Shown piece after piece: positions 23,128-33,511 of a stretch of DNA of 64,000 nucleotides. The notes below the pieces were generated by a model, which ran no database searches, was not told the DNA's origin, and saw only the letters and a program-made list of their open reading frames with translations. This DNA comes from Tetracladium setigerum (lineage: Eukaryota > Ascomycota > Leotiomycetes > Helotiales): positions 868,001 through 932,000 of the forward strand of contig PZJY01000001.1 of assembly GCA_031472005.1 (NCBI GenBank). The letters run 5' to 3'. The translations under genes and the position numbers were made by a program. Every line of letters starts with the position of its first letter. Positions within the stretch are counted from its first letter, which is position 1.

Positions 23128-24366
23128 TCAAGCCTTCAAAATCTCTACTAATCTCTTCTCATCCTCCTCTCCAAATCCAATCTTCCTGCAATACTTGCTC
23201 ACCCCGCCATACTTCTCCAACAAATACAACTCCATCTTCTCCACCCAATCCTCGGGACAATTCGCAAATTCATCTGACAATCCAATCTCACGGATCTCCT
23301 TCAGTCGACTTTCCTTCTCAGGCAGGAGCTCCGTCTCACTCATTCGGTAATCGAAGGTGATGGCTTTGGTGGGGACTTTGAGAAGGAGAAGGATGAGTGT
23401 GATGACGAGACCGGTGCGGTCTTTACCTTGCGTGCAGTGCGCCATCACGGGGTAAGTTGTGGGAGTGGAATAAGCGCGTAGGGCCTGTGATTATCGATTA
23501 GTAATTTGTAGGTATGGTGAGTGGGTGGACACAGGGAAATTACTTCGGCAATCTCACGTCCGCAGTGGTCGAGAGAGTCGTAGCCTAGTCCGATAAGGCC
23601 TCGCGGGAGCATGACTTCTTTTCCTAGGATGGAGATGGCTTTCATACGATATCCGAAGAGCATCAATGTGACAAGTTTTCTGGATTTATGTTAGTTCCCT
23701 GCTGCTGAGGAAAGGGTAAATGGCGAACATGAAACTCCACACTGAGAGCTTCCAGAGCAGACTCCTCTCGAAGCCTTTTCCGTTGATGTTGATATCGAGA
23801 TATTGAATTCCAGGAATTTGAATTGGTTCTGCGAGAGCAGCATTGGATTGAAGAAGCGCAGGAACTTTGAGATCTCCTTTTCTTTTCTTGAGGCGGTTGG
23901 CGTGTTCGGTTCTGGGGTTGTCAGTCTGACAAACATCTTAGAGAGATCTTGGAAGAGTCCGTACTTGGTTCGAAGATCCATGATGGTTTTCATGCAATAT
24001 AGCTCTGTTAATTTCCTTCTATCGTTCATGGTGGCATCGTCTTTGCGGTATTAGCTTGACCGCTCTTAACGATATGGAAATGGAAAGGTACCTGGTCGGG
24101 CTGAACGAAAAAGCTTCCCTTCAGTGACCAGTCTAGAATGGCAATTAGTCCTTGTTGCATTGCTGTAGTGTGCAACTGAAGAAGCGGTTCATGTTTGGTG
24201 GTTCCGTTCTGGAGCCAGGAAAGGGGCTGGGTGATATATACTTCTTGCCCACAAAATCATTGATTGTCTTGCCAACATCTCGAAAGTTCAATATATTCTC
24301 GAATGAGCTATCTTCAGAAACGCCATTCTCCAGCACAGACGCACTGGCTTCATTGGGGACCGACAT
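23128..24366 (-). CDS. Tyrosine/serine phosphatase (Siw14/LipA-like, Y_phosphatase3 type)
   Basis: Six exons (24242-24366, 24092-24132, 23965-24040, 23729-23911, 23544-23679, 23128-23484) sum to 918 nt and 305 residues. The Cys-based signature HCTQGKDRTG (residues 203-212) carries the nucleophile Cys204 and phosphate-binding Arg210. Other family motifs are ILNFRDVGKTIND, GKLFRSARPDDAT, IMDLRTKTEH and GLIGLGYDSLDHCGREI. The fold is that of fungal protein tyrosine/serine phosphatases that also include inositol-pyrophosphate phosphatases. The substrate is unknown. Exon 2 is only 41 nt. All junctions preserve phase. Confidence 0.9.
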
Positions 24367-25217
24367 TGTCGCTAGTGTCGTTGTAAATTTGTTGCTTGGT
24401 AGCTGCTGTATGAGAGCTCTTTTATAATCTCTGCATACAGAAAAGCAGCCAAGAACATATAGATACCTAGTAAGGAGGATGGAAGCTTGTGGTATCGAAA
24501 ATGTCGATGGACATGAACAAGATAGATGAGAAAAACGCGAGAGAGACAAAACAAGAAATGGGATTCTAGAAATTAAACGGGTCATCAAGATCCTTGCAGC
24601 AGATCACTTACAAGCTTTGACTCCAGAGGAATTATGCATGTTAAATTTCAAGCAGAATAGACACTCCAAGGATGTCAGTGAGATTATACTACACTCATAT
24701 GTATCTCCCTCTCGCTATCTTGCGATTCCGGGTTACAATGATAGTCCATGAGATTTGTCTCACCACCAGTGCCAAGACTGTAGTTCTGTTGTTGATGTCA
24801 GAGCTGGCTCACGTGATATTGACGTCATTCCAGCTCGACAGGTAGATGCATCTGCATCTGCACGCCAGCGCAAAGCCACCGCAGCCATCATTGGCGTCGA
24901 AACTCATCCTTAGGGTTGTTTTTGTTCCATCGATGATGATAACTAGACGAGGAGCCCTTCCCGAGGACACTGCCGTCCATAGTCCTGCCATTGCGATACA
25001 TCATCCCCTCTCGTGAAGCAGACAGCAGCACTGACAACATCTCCCTTCCTTATCAACCCTGAAGGTGGACAGACACCAGTCACAATCGAAGCAACACGGA
25101 GAACAATCAGAAGTTGCGGGCAGATCTACTAACTCTGCGCGGCTTGGGGGGAGAACCAGCGCTAGATACAACTCTCCTTTCTCGGCTCAATCATCGACGT
25201 GCGCGACATCCACAAAC
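24367..25217. other. Divergent promoter region, phosphatase / eis1
   Basis: An 851-bp region between divergently transcribed genes. An in-frame extension runs upstream of the eis1 ATG to about 25065 but has no ATG, so I treat it as leader. Confidence 0.6.
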
Positions 25218-27735
25218 ATGGCGACAGTAACTCCTAATCTCAACAAGTCCGGAAGTATGGAGAAACCCAAGGGCAAGCTCGAAGACCATGCTGCAATGGC
25301 GGCATTGTATGTTACCAAGAACGACACGGCAGCAAAGAAGAATCGCGAATTTCTCGATAGCAATAATCGGCTGTCATCCGCAGGCGAGTCAATTCCAGTG
25401 GCATGAGTGATCCTTCAACAAAGGACAAGAGCTAATCATTCCGGTGATAGGTGCTGCAACTTCCCTCAAATACGCACGACCACAAGACCTTCCGAGCTAT
25501 CCATCTTCTGGATTGAAGAGTGATGATTCCGCTGCTGGTGCTGCTGCATCCTTAGGTTGGGCCAACCAGAAGACATTCGAGCATTGGAAACCCGACCCCT
25601 CCGCTTCAGCCTCCGCAGCAGCCGTGTTGGCGGCAGACTACAAGATGAAGCCAATGTGGAAACCTGAGCAGAGCATGAGTGGCGCGAAAGCAGCGGCTCT
25701 GGCACATAAGGACAGTGGGAAAATTGAGGCGTGGAAGCCAGAGCCGAATTCATGGGGAAGCTCCGCAGCGAACCAGGCGTTCAAGAAATATTCTGCTGTC
25801 GAATCTTCAACGGTGGATCACGGACATGCCACGCTTGGTCGACAAGGCTCTCTGATGGCTGCGACCGGTGCGATGTCTTCGAGCAGGAAAAGAGCAGAAT
25901 CCACGCCCATTCCACGAATCGAAACATATCCGGACGAGCGCAATGCAAGCGCTAATGCTATGAAAGCGGCCATGTCTGTATCAAAGAAGAGTAGCCGCGA
26001 TACGACGGGAGGTGCTGTACCATTTACAACCTTGCACGAGAGATGTTCACAAATAACCCTCCTGTCGCCCCGGAGGTCAATGAATTGAACAGACAGAACA
26101 CCCTCCGTGCTTCAGCTGTCGCTATGGCCAAAGGGATCTATGCTCAACAACAGAAGAGCATTGATGCCGCTACTAATTCTCAAGCTTCCGCTGCCGCTAA
26201 TCACAGGAGACAGCGCTCAAGTGCGTCCATTAACAGTGAAGACCCCAGCCAATGTATCTCGGCAATCTCCAGGAGGCTGCTCATAAACTTGCACAAGAAC
26301 GCTTGGCCAAACTCCACGATGACCATGCGAAGAACCGTGACTACCGAGACTATTATGGCCATTCAAAACCGCAGTCGCGATTGTCGATACGAGGCAGAAC
26401 AAGGCACCGAGCCTCTAGTGACGGAACATTTGATGAGGACAGGGAGCAATCTAACAAGATTCGTGCACAAATGTCTATATTTTCAAGCAACGTCGGCCAG
26501 GTTGATGAGAAGAAGCGAGCGAAGGATCGAGAGGCTTTGATTGCAGTCGCCCAGAGAAATGTGACAAAAAGCCTCCATGGCATGGATGAGAAGGTGTTCG
26601 CCGATACTGGCAAGGTTGCGCCATCACTTCTCAGCGAATGGGAGCTCAAGGCACATGCTGCTGCTCAAGCTAAGAGTGAAACTCGACTTGCAAATCATGG
26701 GAAGGTCGACATTGGAGGTGGCAAATTCATTGATCAAAGCGCCGTTGATGCTGTGGCCGCCAAAAATGTGCAGCCAGTACTCGATGAGATCAATGAAAAG
26801 GCCACGATCGAGAGAGAGCGACAAGCTGCTATCAAGGCCGAGCAGTTGGAACAACAGAGAAAGGCGGACATTCTCAAACAGCGGGAAAAGGAAACCAAGG
26901 CAATCAACAAGAAGTTGAAACGTAAGTTAACCTTATATCGTTTCGTACTATACTAACTTGAACAGAACAAGACAAAGACGAGGAGAAACTCCGCAAAGCT
27001 GACGAGAAAGCTGCCAGAGATGAAGAGAAGCGTGCCGAAAAGGAGAAGCGTAAATCTGCCAATGCCAAACCTGCTGCAGTCGTCGCCTCTGGTAATGATG
27101 AGCAAATCACTGAAACGGCAGCCGAGATTGAGCCACCTACGGATAATACTTCGGACCCGCCAAGACCTTTTGTACCATCTGCTATTCGAACTTCAATGGA
27201 AGACCAAGCAAGCCTGCGTATGAAGGAAAATGCCGATGCTGCCAATGTGAGCGAATCAACCTCGCCCAAGGAAAGCAACAAAGTCAAGTCTTGGTTAAAA
27301 TCCAAGCTCTCGAAGCGTCAAAGTAAGAATCCTAAATCACCTGCTGTTGAGCCTGTCGAGAAGGAAGCCGAGCCTGAAAAGCGGAAATCATTCCTGGGAG
27401 GAGCTGCCTTAACCAGCGAGAGCACAAGCACGAGCATTAGCAACAGCTCCATAAGCCTTGGGGCCAATAGTTCCAGCATCCGAGATGTCGCTATGGCTGG
27501 CAAAGGAAAGGAAACTGAAGTTGTTCGAAGCTCCGAGGAAACTCCAGCTGCTACGAAACGAAACAACAAACGCGATTCACAAGTTAGCAAGCTGTCCAGC
27601 ATGAGAGATACAGATGACGACGAGTTTCAAGAAGCTAGGGATAATTTTGATGATGATCGTATGCATCCATCTGCAACATCTACTGAGAAAGGGGACACTG
27701 TTGCGCGCGACTCGAGATTTAAGGAGGCTATCTAG
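25218..27735 (+). CDS. eis1: Eisosome protein 1 homologue, two apparent frameshifts
   Basis: Exons 25218-25383, 25451-26921 and 26966-27735, about 802 residues after allowing for two missing bases. Eis1 associates with plasma-membrane eisosomes. Family motifs are LEDHAAMAALYVTKND, SSAGAATSLKYARPQDLPSY, SAAGAAASLGWANQK, NLAREMFTNNPPVAPEVNEL, NLQEAAHKLAQERLAKLHDD and KVDIGGGKFIDQSAVDAVA, then a long Lys/Glu coiled coil (about 26790-27060) and a Ser-rich tail. The frame slips near 26026-26030 (before LAREMF) and near 26243-26250 (before NLQEAA); neither place has splice sites. Intron 1 uses a GC donor (GCGAGT). Ser- and Lys-rich composition suits casein-kinase-type phosphorylation, which is inference. 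Confidence 0.85.
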
Positions 27736-27746
27736 GGGGGGGGGGG
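27735..27746 (+). repeat. G12 homopolymer overlapping eis1 stop codon
   Basis: The final G of the TAG stop begins a run of twelve G residues. Its exact length is doubtful given the other homopolymer problems in this window. Confidence 0.8.
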
Positions 27747-29094
27747 TTGGATAAACATTTCGTCTGCAGCAATTGGGCGTTCACGGTATTTTGGAGAGTA
27801 CACAAAGTCATTGGGAGTTTGGCAGGATCTATCACCGAAAACGAATCTTGTTTCGCGAGTTCGAAAAGCGACTATTTTGCCTCGCTAGCTGTCTGATATT
27901 TATTTACTTCTATCTATCAAAAGGGAAGGGGGATATACGAGTTTTCTGAAGGGAAAGGGGTGTAATAAGCGATGAGATATATGCCACATGTGCCTTGAGG
28001 GCAAGGAGCCTATTTTATTTATCTGCTATAATGTGTATTAATGCATTATGTTGCCATGTTGGTTACCTACTACAAATCAATTTAACAGAAATCCTTCATC
28101 TCCTACGACAAATACTTCTTGTTTACCTCTGTATACTATAGGTACATATATCAACAACCCTTTCTCCACGAGCTAGTTAGTGCAAATCCCCTGTCCTTGT
28201 AATATAGAGTGAAGACCATGTAATATTATCACCGAACCCAGTTTTTGAACACCCCATATTGTACAATAATCTTCTTTACCCCAGATTATTGTACAGTAAT
28301 CCCTGGCTCCACAATGCAACCCCTCCAACAAGAGCCTCACCACAATTCGCCGTCCGCTTAAAGACAGAAATATGGCTTATTAGTGCACAGTAAGACAACA
28401 GGAACATAAGTATATTCACACATCTCTTCCTCCCCTAACGCCTACTCCTCCAAAGAATGAGGATTATCAAGCCAAAATTGGGAGTAATTACACCGAGCAA
28501 AGGCTCATCCCATCGCCCATACCCGCCAAGACCAAATACATCATCATACGACAGATTCGTGGCTTGCCACATCCCTGTCAAGAAGCCCGTGCGCCGTGAC
28601 ATCATCCCGCAAGCCACCTATCACACGCCCAACTCCCTAAACAAGCACTGTGCAAAAACTCGATCTTTCCACATTTCCAGAAGCATGAAATCCACTATAA
28701 TCGACATCTCGCGTACAATAAGTAAAAAGTGCAGGGGTGACGGCCATCTCCCGTTGTTTTTGAGTTTGGAAATTTTGGGAGTGATGATGTCAAGTGCCGG
28801 ACATAACGGTTTGGAAAGACTCCGTCTAGAAGGATCAGGGAATTTAGGGGAAAAGGTAAAATGCTGTTGACGTCCCCTTTTCTTCTTTTCATTGTTTTAC
28901 TTTATTTTATGTCTTGGTCTATTCCTTTGTACATGAGAACTTGACGACTTGTACAGATTTGAAGACAGAGAGAGACTAGTAGATTGATTTGCACTGCATA
29001 CAACAAACATCTCGCCAGACACGAACACTCACTCACTCAGAATAAAACACACCAAACAAAACACACAGAAATCCTCAACTTCAAAACCGCAATC
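27736..29094. other. 1.36-kb intergenic region
   Basis: 3' region of eis1 and promoter of the Sfk1-like gene. It contains a perfect 13-bp inverted repeat at 28260-28295. A 137-codon ORF at 28457-28870 shows no protein-like features and is not called. Confidence 0.55.
28260..28295. repeat. Perfect 13-bp inverted repeat (hairpin)
   Basis: TGTACAATAATCT at 28260-28272 is the exact reverse complement of AGATTATTGTACA at 28283-28295, with a 10-nt loop (TCTTTACCCC). It lies about 520 bp after the eis1 stop. Confidence 0.85.
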
Positions 29095-30169
29095 ATGTGG
29101 GGATTATCATATTGGATCTTCCCCGTCATATCAAGTCTCTGTTGGATGGGAATGCTAATGGGAATGTTAATCCGTAAGTCCCTCCTCCTCTGTTATCACT
29201 TCCCCAATCACCCCATTCCATCAAAATAACAACTCTTAACACCACCTCTCACCACACAGACTGGACCACCACCGGCCGCCCGCACTACGCCTCAATGGAA
29301 CGCACCCAAACCATCGCCTACATATCCGACGTGGGCGCCCAATCCCTCAAACCACTATTCATCGCCGGATCCGTCGTGACAACCGTCTTCCTCGACCTCT
29401 CCTTCCTCTCAGAGCAATGGCTTCGCCACCGCGGTCGTCTGGCACAAAACACATCCACGGCACAAAAAGTCCTCGCCTTTCTCTCCATCCTCGCTGCCAT
29501 CGGTGGGACCGTGGGATTGATCTGCTTGAGCATCTTTGATACCTTGAGACATAATCGCAAGCATAATATCTTCTTGGCCTGCTTTATTGGGGGGTATGTG
29601 TTGAGTGCGATTTTTATTTGTGCCGAGTATCAGCGGTTGGGGATTCGTAAGTCCTTTCTTTTCGTTTTTTGTTGATCTTTCGAGAAGAAGAAGGGTGTAC
29701 TTGTGATTGGAGGTTGATATATAGGGAGAGATGCTAATATAACTGGCCCCCAAATAGATTTCAGACAACACCGCGTCCTGCGCATCTCATTCTGGCTCAA
29801 ATTGGCCTTCATTCTAATTGAAATTGCCCTCGCGGTTGCCTTTGGTGTCACGGGTCGTACCGGACATCGCAACATCGCAGCGATTCTCGAATGGACGATT
29901 GCGTTCATCTTTACGCTCTACGTCTTTTCGTTCTTCATCGATCTCATTCCGGCCGTGGGCACGAAGGATCAAGCGCATTTTGGAACGGGGGAGACAGAGA
30001 TGGAGATGGAGACTAATGATGATGTATCGCAGCGTGACGCGAGAGGGGGGTGGTTTGGGGGAGGAGAACGGGGGAGAGTGAGAGGACGGTGGGGAGGAAC
30101 GATGTCCCTGTTGTTGAGGGGGCGAATGGAGTGAGGAACGGGGGGAGGTTTAAGAATACGCATTTTTAG
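29095..30169 (+). CDS. Frag1/DRAM/Sfk1-family membrane protein
   Basis: Exons 29095-29173, 29260-29646 and 29758 onward. Six hydrophobic segments are visible, for example LSYWIFPVISSLCWMGML, IAGSVVTTVFLDLSFL, VLAFLSILAAIGGTVGLICL, IFLACFIGGYVLSAIFICAE, AFILIEIALAVAFGV and IAAILEWTIAFIFTLYVFSF. GRPHYASMERTQTIAYISDVGAQ and the segment order fit the Frag1/DRAM/Sfk1 family; yeast Sfk1 supports PI4P and lipid asymmetry at the plasma membrane. The uncorrected frame stops at 30134 (280 residues) after a Gly/Arg-rich tail. One missing G in the runs at 30041-30070 would give RNDVPVVEGANGVRNGGRFK and a stop at 30167-30169 (292 residues), which looks more natural. Confidence 0.82.
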
Positions 30170-30688
30170 ATCCTTGGTGAAGTACCCTCGTGTGATGGGG
30201 ATGAAGAATGTGTGTGGATATAATGAGATGAGATGAGATGAGATGAGAATGAGCATGGCGTTTTGGCTGGGACACTGGCGGCATCATTGACTTGGAGTTT
30301 TGTTAATAGACTTAGCGAGATTTGCGTTGCACTGTAAATAATATAAGTCTACACATTGAAGCTTGTGGTCATTCACTTGATACCTTGACGATGGAAAGGA
30401 AAGAAGGCTAGGCCTTTTATTGTTGCACTTGACAAAGGAGTCTCTCAAGGATGTTGATCAAGAGATAAATCCTCGGGGTAATTTCGACGACGTACACATT
30501 GGTAGTTATTAAAACACGCACATCTTCTTAAAAGAGTAAGGATGCAGAGAAAGTTATATTGAAGATTTACTTGAATTGACGACCGTGCTATGCTATCTCC
30601 CATTTCTACCGGTAACTATGCAAATCAAATCATTTCCCCCTTTTCAAAATCCTCATATTCTAATTAATCACTCCGTCAATCCATTGAT
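30170..30688. other. Convergent 3' region, Sfk1-like / txl1
   Basis: 519 bp between two converging genes. It carries an ATGAG pentanucleotide microsatellite (about 30222-30247). No gene is seen. Confidence 0.6.
30222..30247 (+). repeat. ATGAG pentanucleotide repeat
   Basis: About five consecutive ATGAG units in noncoding DNA just downstream of the Sfk1-like gene. Confidence 0.85.
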
Positions 30689-31570
30689 TTAAGCTGTACT
30701 CCCAGTGATATCCATAACCCCAATCTTCGTCATTGTTTTCTCCTCCCCGCTCAAATTGGCATCGATCCGAATCGTCAAACTCTTGATTCCCGTAAACTTG
30801 GATGCCTTAAGTTTCAGCTCCGCAATGCCATTATTGTATTCATCCGAGTAGACATTAAAAGATTGTGTATTCTCAGCTTTGTTGATCGACTCGAATGATA
30901 AATCGTTGGTTTCCACTCCTTCCGGAGAAGTCAAAATCCGTACTGGCACATTCGCGCCAACTTGGATTCTCGAGGGAGCGTTTGAAAGCGAGTCTTTCGC
31001 CATCGTAATCTTGAGATATGTAGGGCTGATAGTTTGGGTGAATGGTAGGTGTATAACCACTTTCGCACTCCCAGTAGCCGAAGTGATGGCATTTCCTGCT
31101 GGCGGCGGACTAGCGATATTCCTGGCATTGCTCATAAGCGAAGCATTCAACAATCTCGCAGAATTGATGTCGATTAACGATCTCAGGCTCCCTGAAACCG
31201 CAGCTGGTTTACTTTCTGCTTTTGATGAAGACGCCGAACTTGACTCCTTCGCCACAGCAGCGGCATAATATCCGATTTTAGTTTTTAGCTGTGGTACGTC
31301 CGCGCCCTTGACCTCGTCTACTTTCTTTCCCTCTTTAAAGAATTGGAATGTTGGCATTGCCGTGATCGAACATGCTTGTGCGACGTCTTTTGCTTTGTCG
31401 ACATCGCATTTGGCGAAGATGACAGAGGGAGAGGCAGAGGTGGTGGAGAGCTTGTCGAATACCGGCGATACGGTTTTACAAGGGCCACACCATGTCGCGT
31501 AAAAATCGATGATGAGTAGGGGATTGGCTTTGAGAGTGTTGAACTGGGAGAGGGATTTAATTTCGATCAT
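30689..31570 (-). CDS. txl1: Thioredoxin-like protein with PITH domain
   Basis: A single-exon gene of 293 residues. Residues 1-105 are thioredoxin with the redox motif WCGPCK (in IDFYATWCGPCKTVSPVF) and the cis-Pro region AMPTFQFFKEGKKV. A Ser/Ala linker follows (ESSSASSSKAES). The C-terminal half is a PITH domain (LRSLIDINSARLLNAS, VVIHLPFTQTISPTYLKI, LKASKFTGIKSLTIRID), which in human TXNL1 and fission yeast Txl1 binds the 26S proteasome. It likely reduces disulfides of proteasome-associated substrates. The frame is open upstream to 31723 with other ATGs, but the sequence there is low complexity and I take the ATG next to the domain. Head-to-head with kin28. Confidence 0.93.
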   Translation of the reverse strand: MIEIKSLSQFNTLKANPLLIIDFYATWCGPCKTVSPVFDKLSTTSASPSVIFAKCDVDKAKDVAQACSITAMPTFQFFKEGKKVDEVKGADVPQLKTKIGYYAAAVAKESSSASSSKAESKPAAVSGSLRSLIDINSARLLNASLMSNARNIASPPPAGNAITSATGSAKVVIHLPFTQTISPTYLKITMAKDSLSNAPSRIQVGANVPVRILTSPEGVETNDLSFESINKAENTQSFNVYSDEYNNGIAELKLKASKFTGIKSLTIRIDANLSGEEKTMTKIGVMDITGSTA

Positions 31571-31865
31571 TTTGTCGGTTATGTTGTTGGTGTTGTGTGT
31601 CTTTTGGTGGTGTATGTTTGTTGTGTGTTTGTTGGAAGAAGAGGATGATGGAGGGGATGGCGGGGCATTCATCATATAAGGCTGTGAACGCCAATCCAAA
31701 TGGCTGATTAATGCGCTAGTCACTTTAGTCAGCCTTGCGTACCAAGCATTTGAAATTCAGCCCTGTCGCATCTGGACCTCGTCTCGCCTTTGTGCTTTGT
31801 TGACTTTGACATTGGACAGCCTCAACACACCAACTCCGAAGGGAAAATACAAATACCTAGGCAGA
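31571..31865. promoter_or_regulatory. Bidirectional promoter txl1 / kin28
   Basis: Only 295 bp separate the two start codons, which face away from each other, so the upstream elements must be shared. No clear TATA is seen. Confidence 0.7.
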
Positions 31866-33096
31866 ATGGCGCTTTCGCCTTTAATACTGTCAACTGGTCC
31901 CTCGGACTCTGGCAGAAAGACCAAACCAACAATCCGACTAAAGGGAGAAGTCCCAGCCGCCGACGATGGCACTGTCGATGTTGCAGAACAACTTAACGAT
32001 GTCGAGAGGAAGAAATACATTAAAGGTTCCCACACTCCCACATGCTCCTTTCATACACCGCGCTAATTTAACATCCTCCAGGCAAAAAGCTAGGAGAAGG
32101 AACCTATGCAAATGTCTACCTCGGCCACCTCGCCACCAATCCCTCCCAACTCGTCGCCATCAAGAAGATCAAAGTCCAGGCCGAATACCTCGAAGGCATG
32201 GCGCCCGATGCCATCCGCGAACTCAAACATCTCCAAGAACTCTCCCACCCAAACATCATCACCCTCCACTCCGTCTTCTCCTCCAAAAACCAAAACCTAA
32301 ATCTCGTTCTCGAATATCTGCCCCTCGGCGACCTAGAAATGCTCATCAAAGACACCGAAGGCGTGCGCTACGGTGCCGCCGATATCAAAGCCTGGATGGG
32401 CATGCTAAGTCGCGCAATCTGGTTCTGTCATGAGAACTTCGTTTTGCATCGGGATATCAAACCAACAATTTGCTGATTGCGGCGGACGGGGAGGTCAAAC
32501 TTGCAGATTTCGGTCTGGCGAGATCGTTTGCGGATCCCATGAGACCCATGACTTCGAATGTCATCACCAGATGGTATCGCCCTCCAGAGTTGCTATTCGG
32601 CGCAAAGCACTATTCCGGCGCTGTGGATATCTGGTCGGTGGCGTTGGTGTTCGCGGAATTGGTTATTAGGACACCATATATTGCGGGCGATAGCGAGATG
32701 GGACAGATTGATTTGATTTCTCAGGCTATTGGAACACCAACGGAGGATAATTGGCCTGGCGTTACGCAGTTAGATGGATATGTGTTTTCAGAGCCGGTGA
32801 ATCCAGTAAGGGGACGAGATTACTACCTGGGAGCCTTTGGAGCAGCAGGATCAGAGGGGGTTGATTTACTGATGAAGATGCTGATCCTGGATCCGAGAAA
32901 AAGGATCACAGCGAAGGAGGTTTTGGAGCATTCATGGTGGTCGAGCGAACCAAAACCCACGCGAAAGGAAGATCTACCAAAAAAGGGAGGAGGCGAGGCG
33001 AAGATTGCAGAGGATTTGAAGAGAAGACCTGGAATACTAGATGATGACAGGGGAGCCAAAGTAGCCAGAAAACTGGACTTTGGTGGGATGAGGTGA
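31866..33096 (+). CDS. kin28: Cyclin-dependent kinase CDK7/Kin28 of TFIIH, apparent frameshift
   Basis: Exons 31866-32025 and 32082-33096; 391 residues after allowing one missing base. This kinase phosphorylates the RNA polymerase II C-terminal domain within TFIIH. Motifs: KLGEGTYANVYLG (Gly-loop, about 56-68), LVAIKKIKV, HRDIKP (176-181), KLADFGLARSFADP, and the CDK7-typical T-loop TSNVITRWYRPPELLFG. DIWSVALVFAELVIRTPYI and DPRKRITAKEVLEHSWW also match. After HRDIKP the frame breaks: CCAACAATTTGCTGA gives a stop, while one more A near 32464-32465 restores PNNLLIAADGEVKL. The intron donor is GTTCCC, weak but phase-correct (YIK-GKKLGEG). The N-terminal 50 residues are family-variable. Confidence 0.92.
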
Positions 33097-33511
33097 TGAT
33101 GGTATCGAAACACAAAACACATTTGAAAGTCGTGGTCTTGGGAAACGGGAGATAAAAATGCTATTCCAACGAGATACGACAACTAGCTGATGGAGTATGA
33201 AAACTAGCTTTTAGAACCAAGAGTAAACTTGAATAAAAATAAATAAGTCAAAGTCCAGTCATTTTCACTTTTTTGTCATTTTATGTATAAATCTTCATAA
33301 CTATCCTTAATACAAGCTTTAATACTTGAAAGAGGCGGTCCGAAGTTTAGTCTTAAACGCGAATTTGCGGATTGGAAAACACCATTAGAAGATAAGTATC
33401 GATTTAGCCTCCGCAGAAGGCCAAAATGTCAAAAGTAATCCAATCTCTTAGGTGGATGTGCTGCAGGTATTTCGATTCAAGCCTCTGTATCTACCTCTAT
33501 ATCTAGCCTTC
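33097..33511. other. Convergent 3' region, kin28 / rcy1
   Basis: 415 bp of AT-rich sequence between two stop codons. Nothing else is recognised. Confidence 0.6.

Noticed and set aside
28457..28870. 137-codon ORF downstream of eis1
   Set aside because: Composition looks random, an antisense ORF of similar quality overlaps it, and no family signal is visible.
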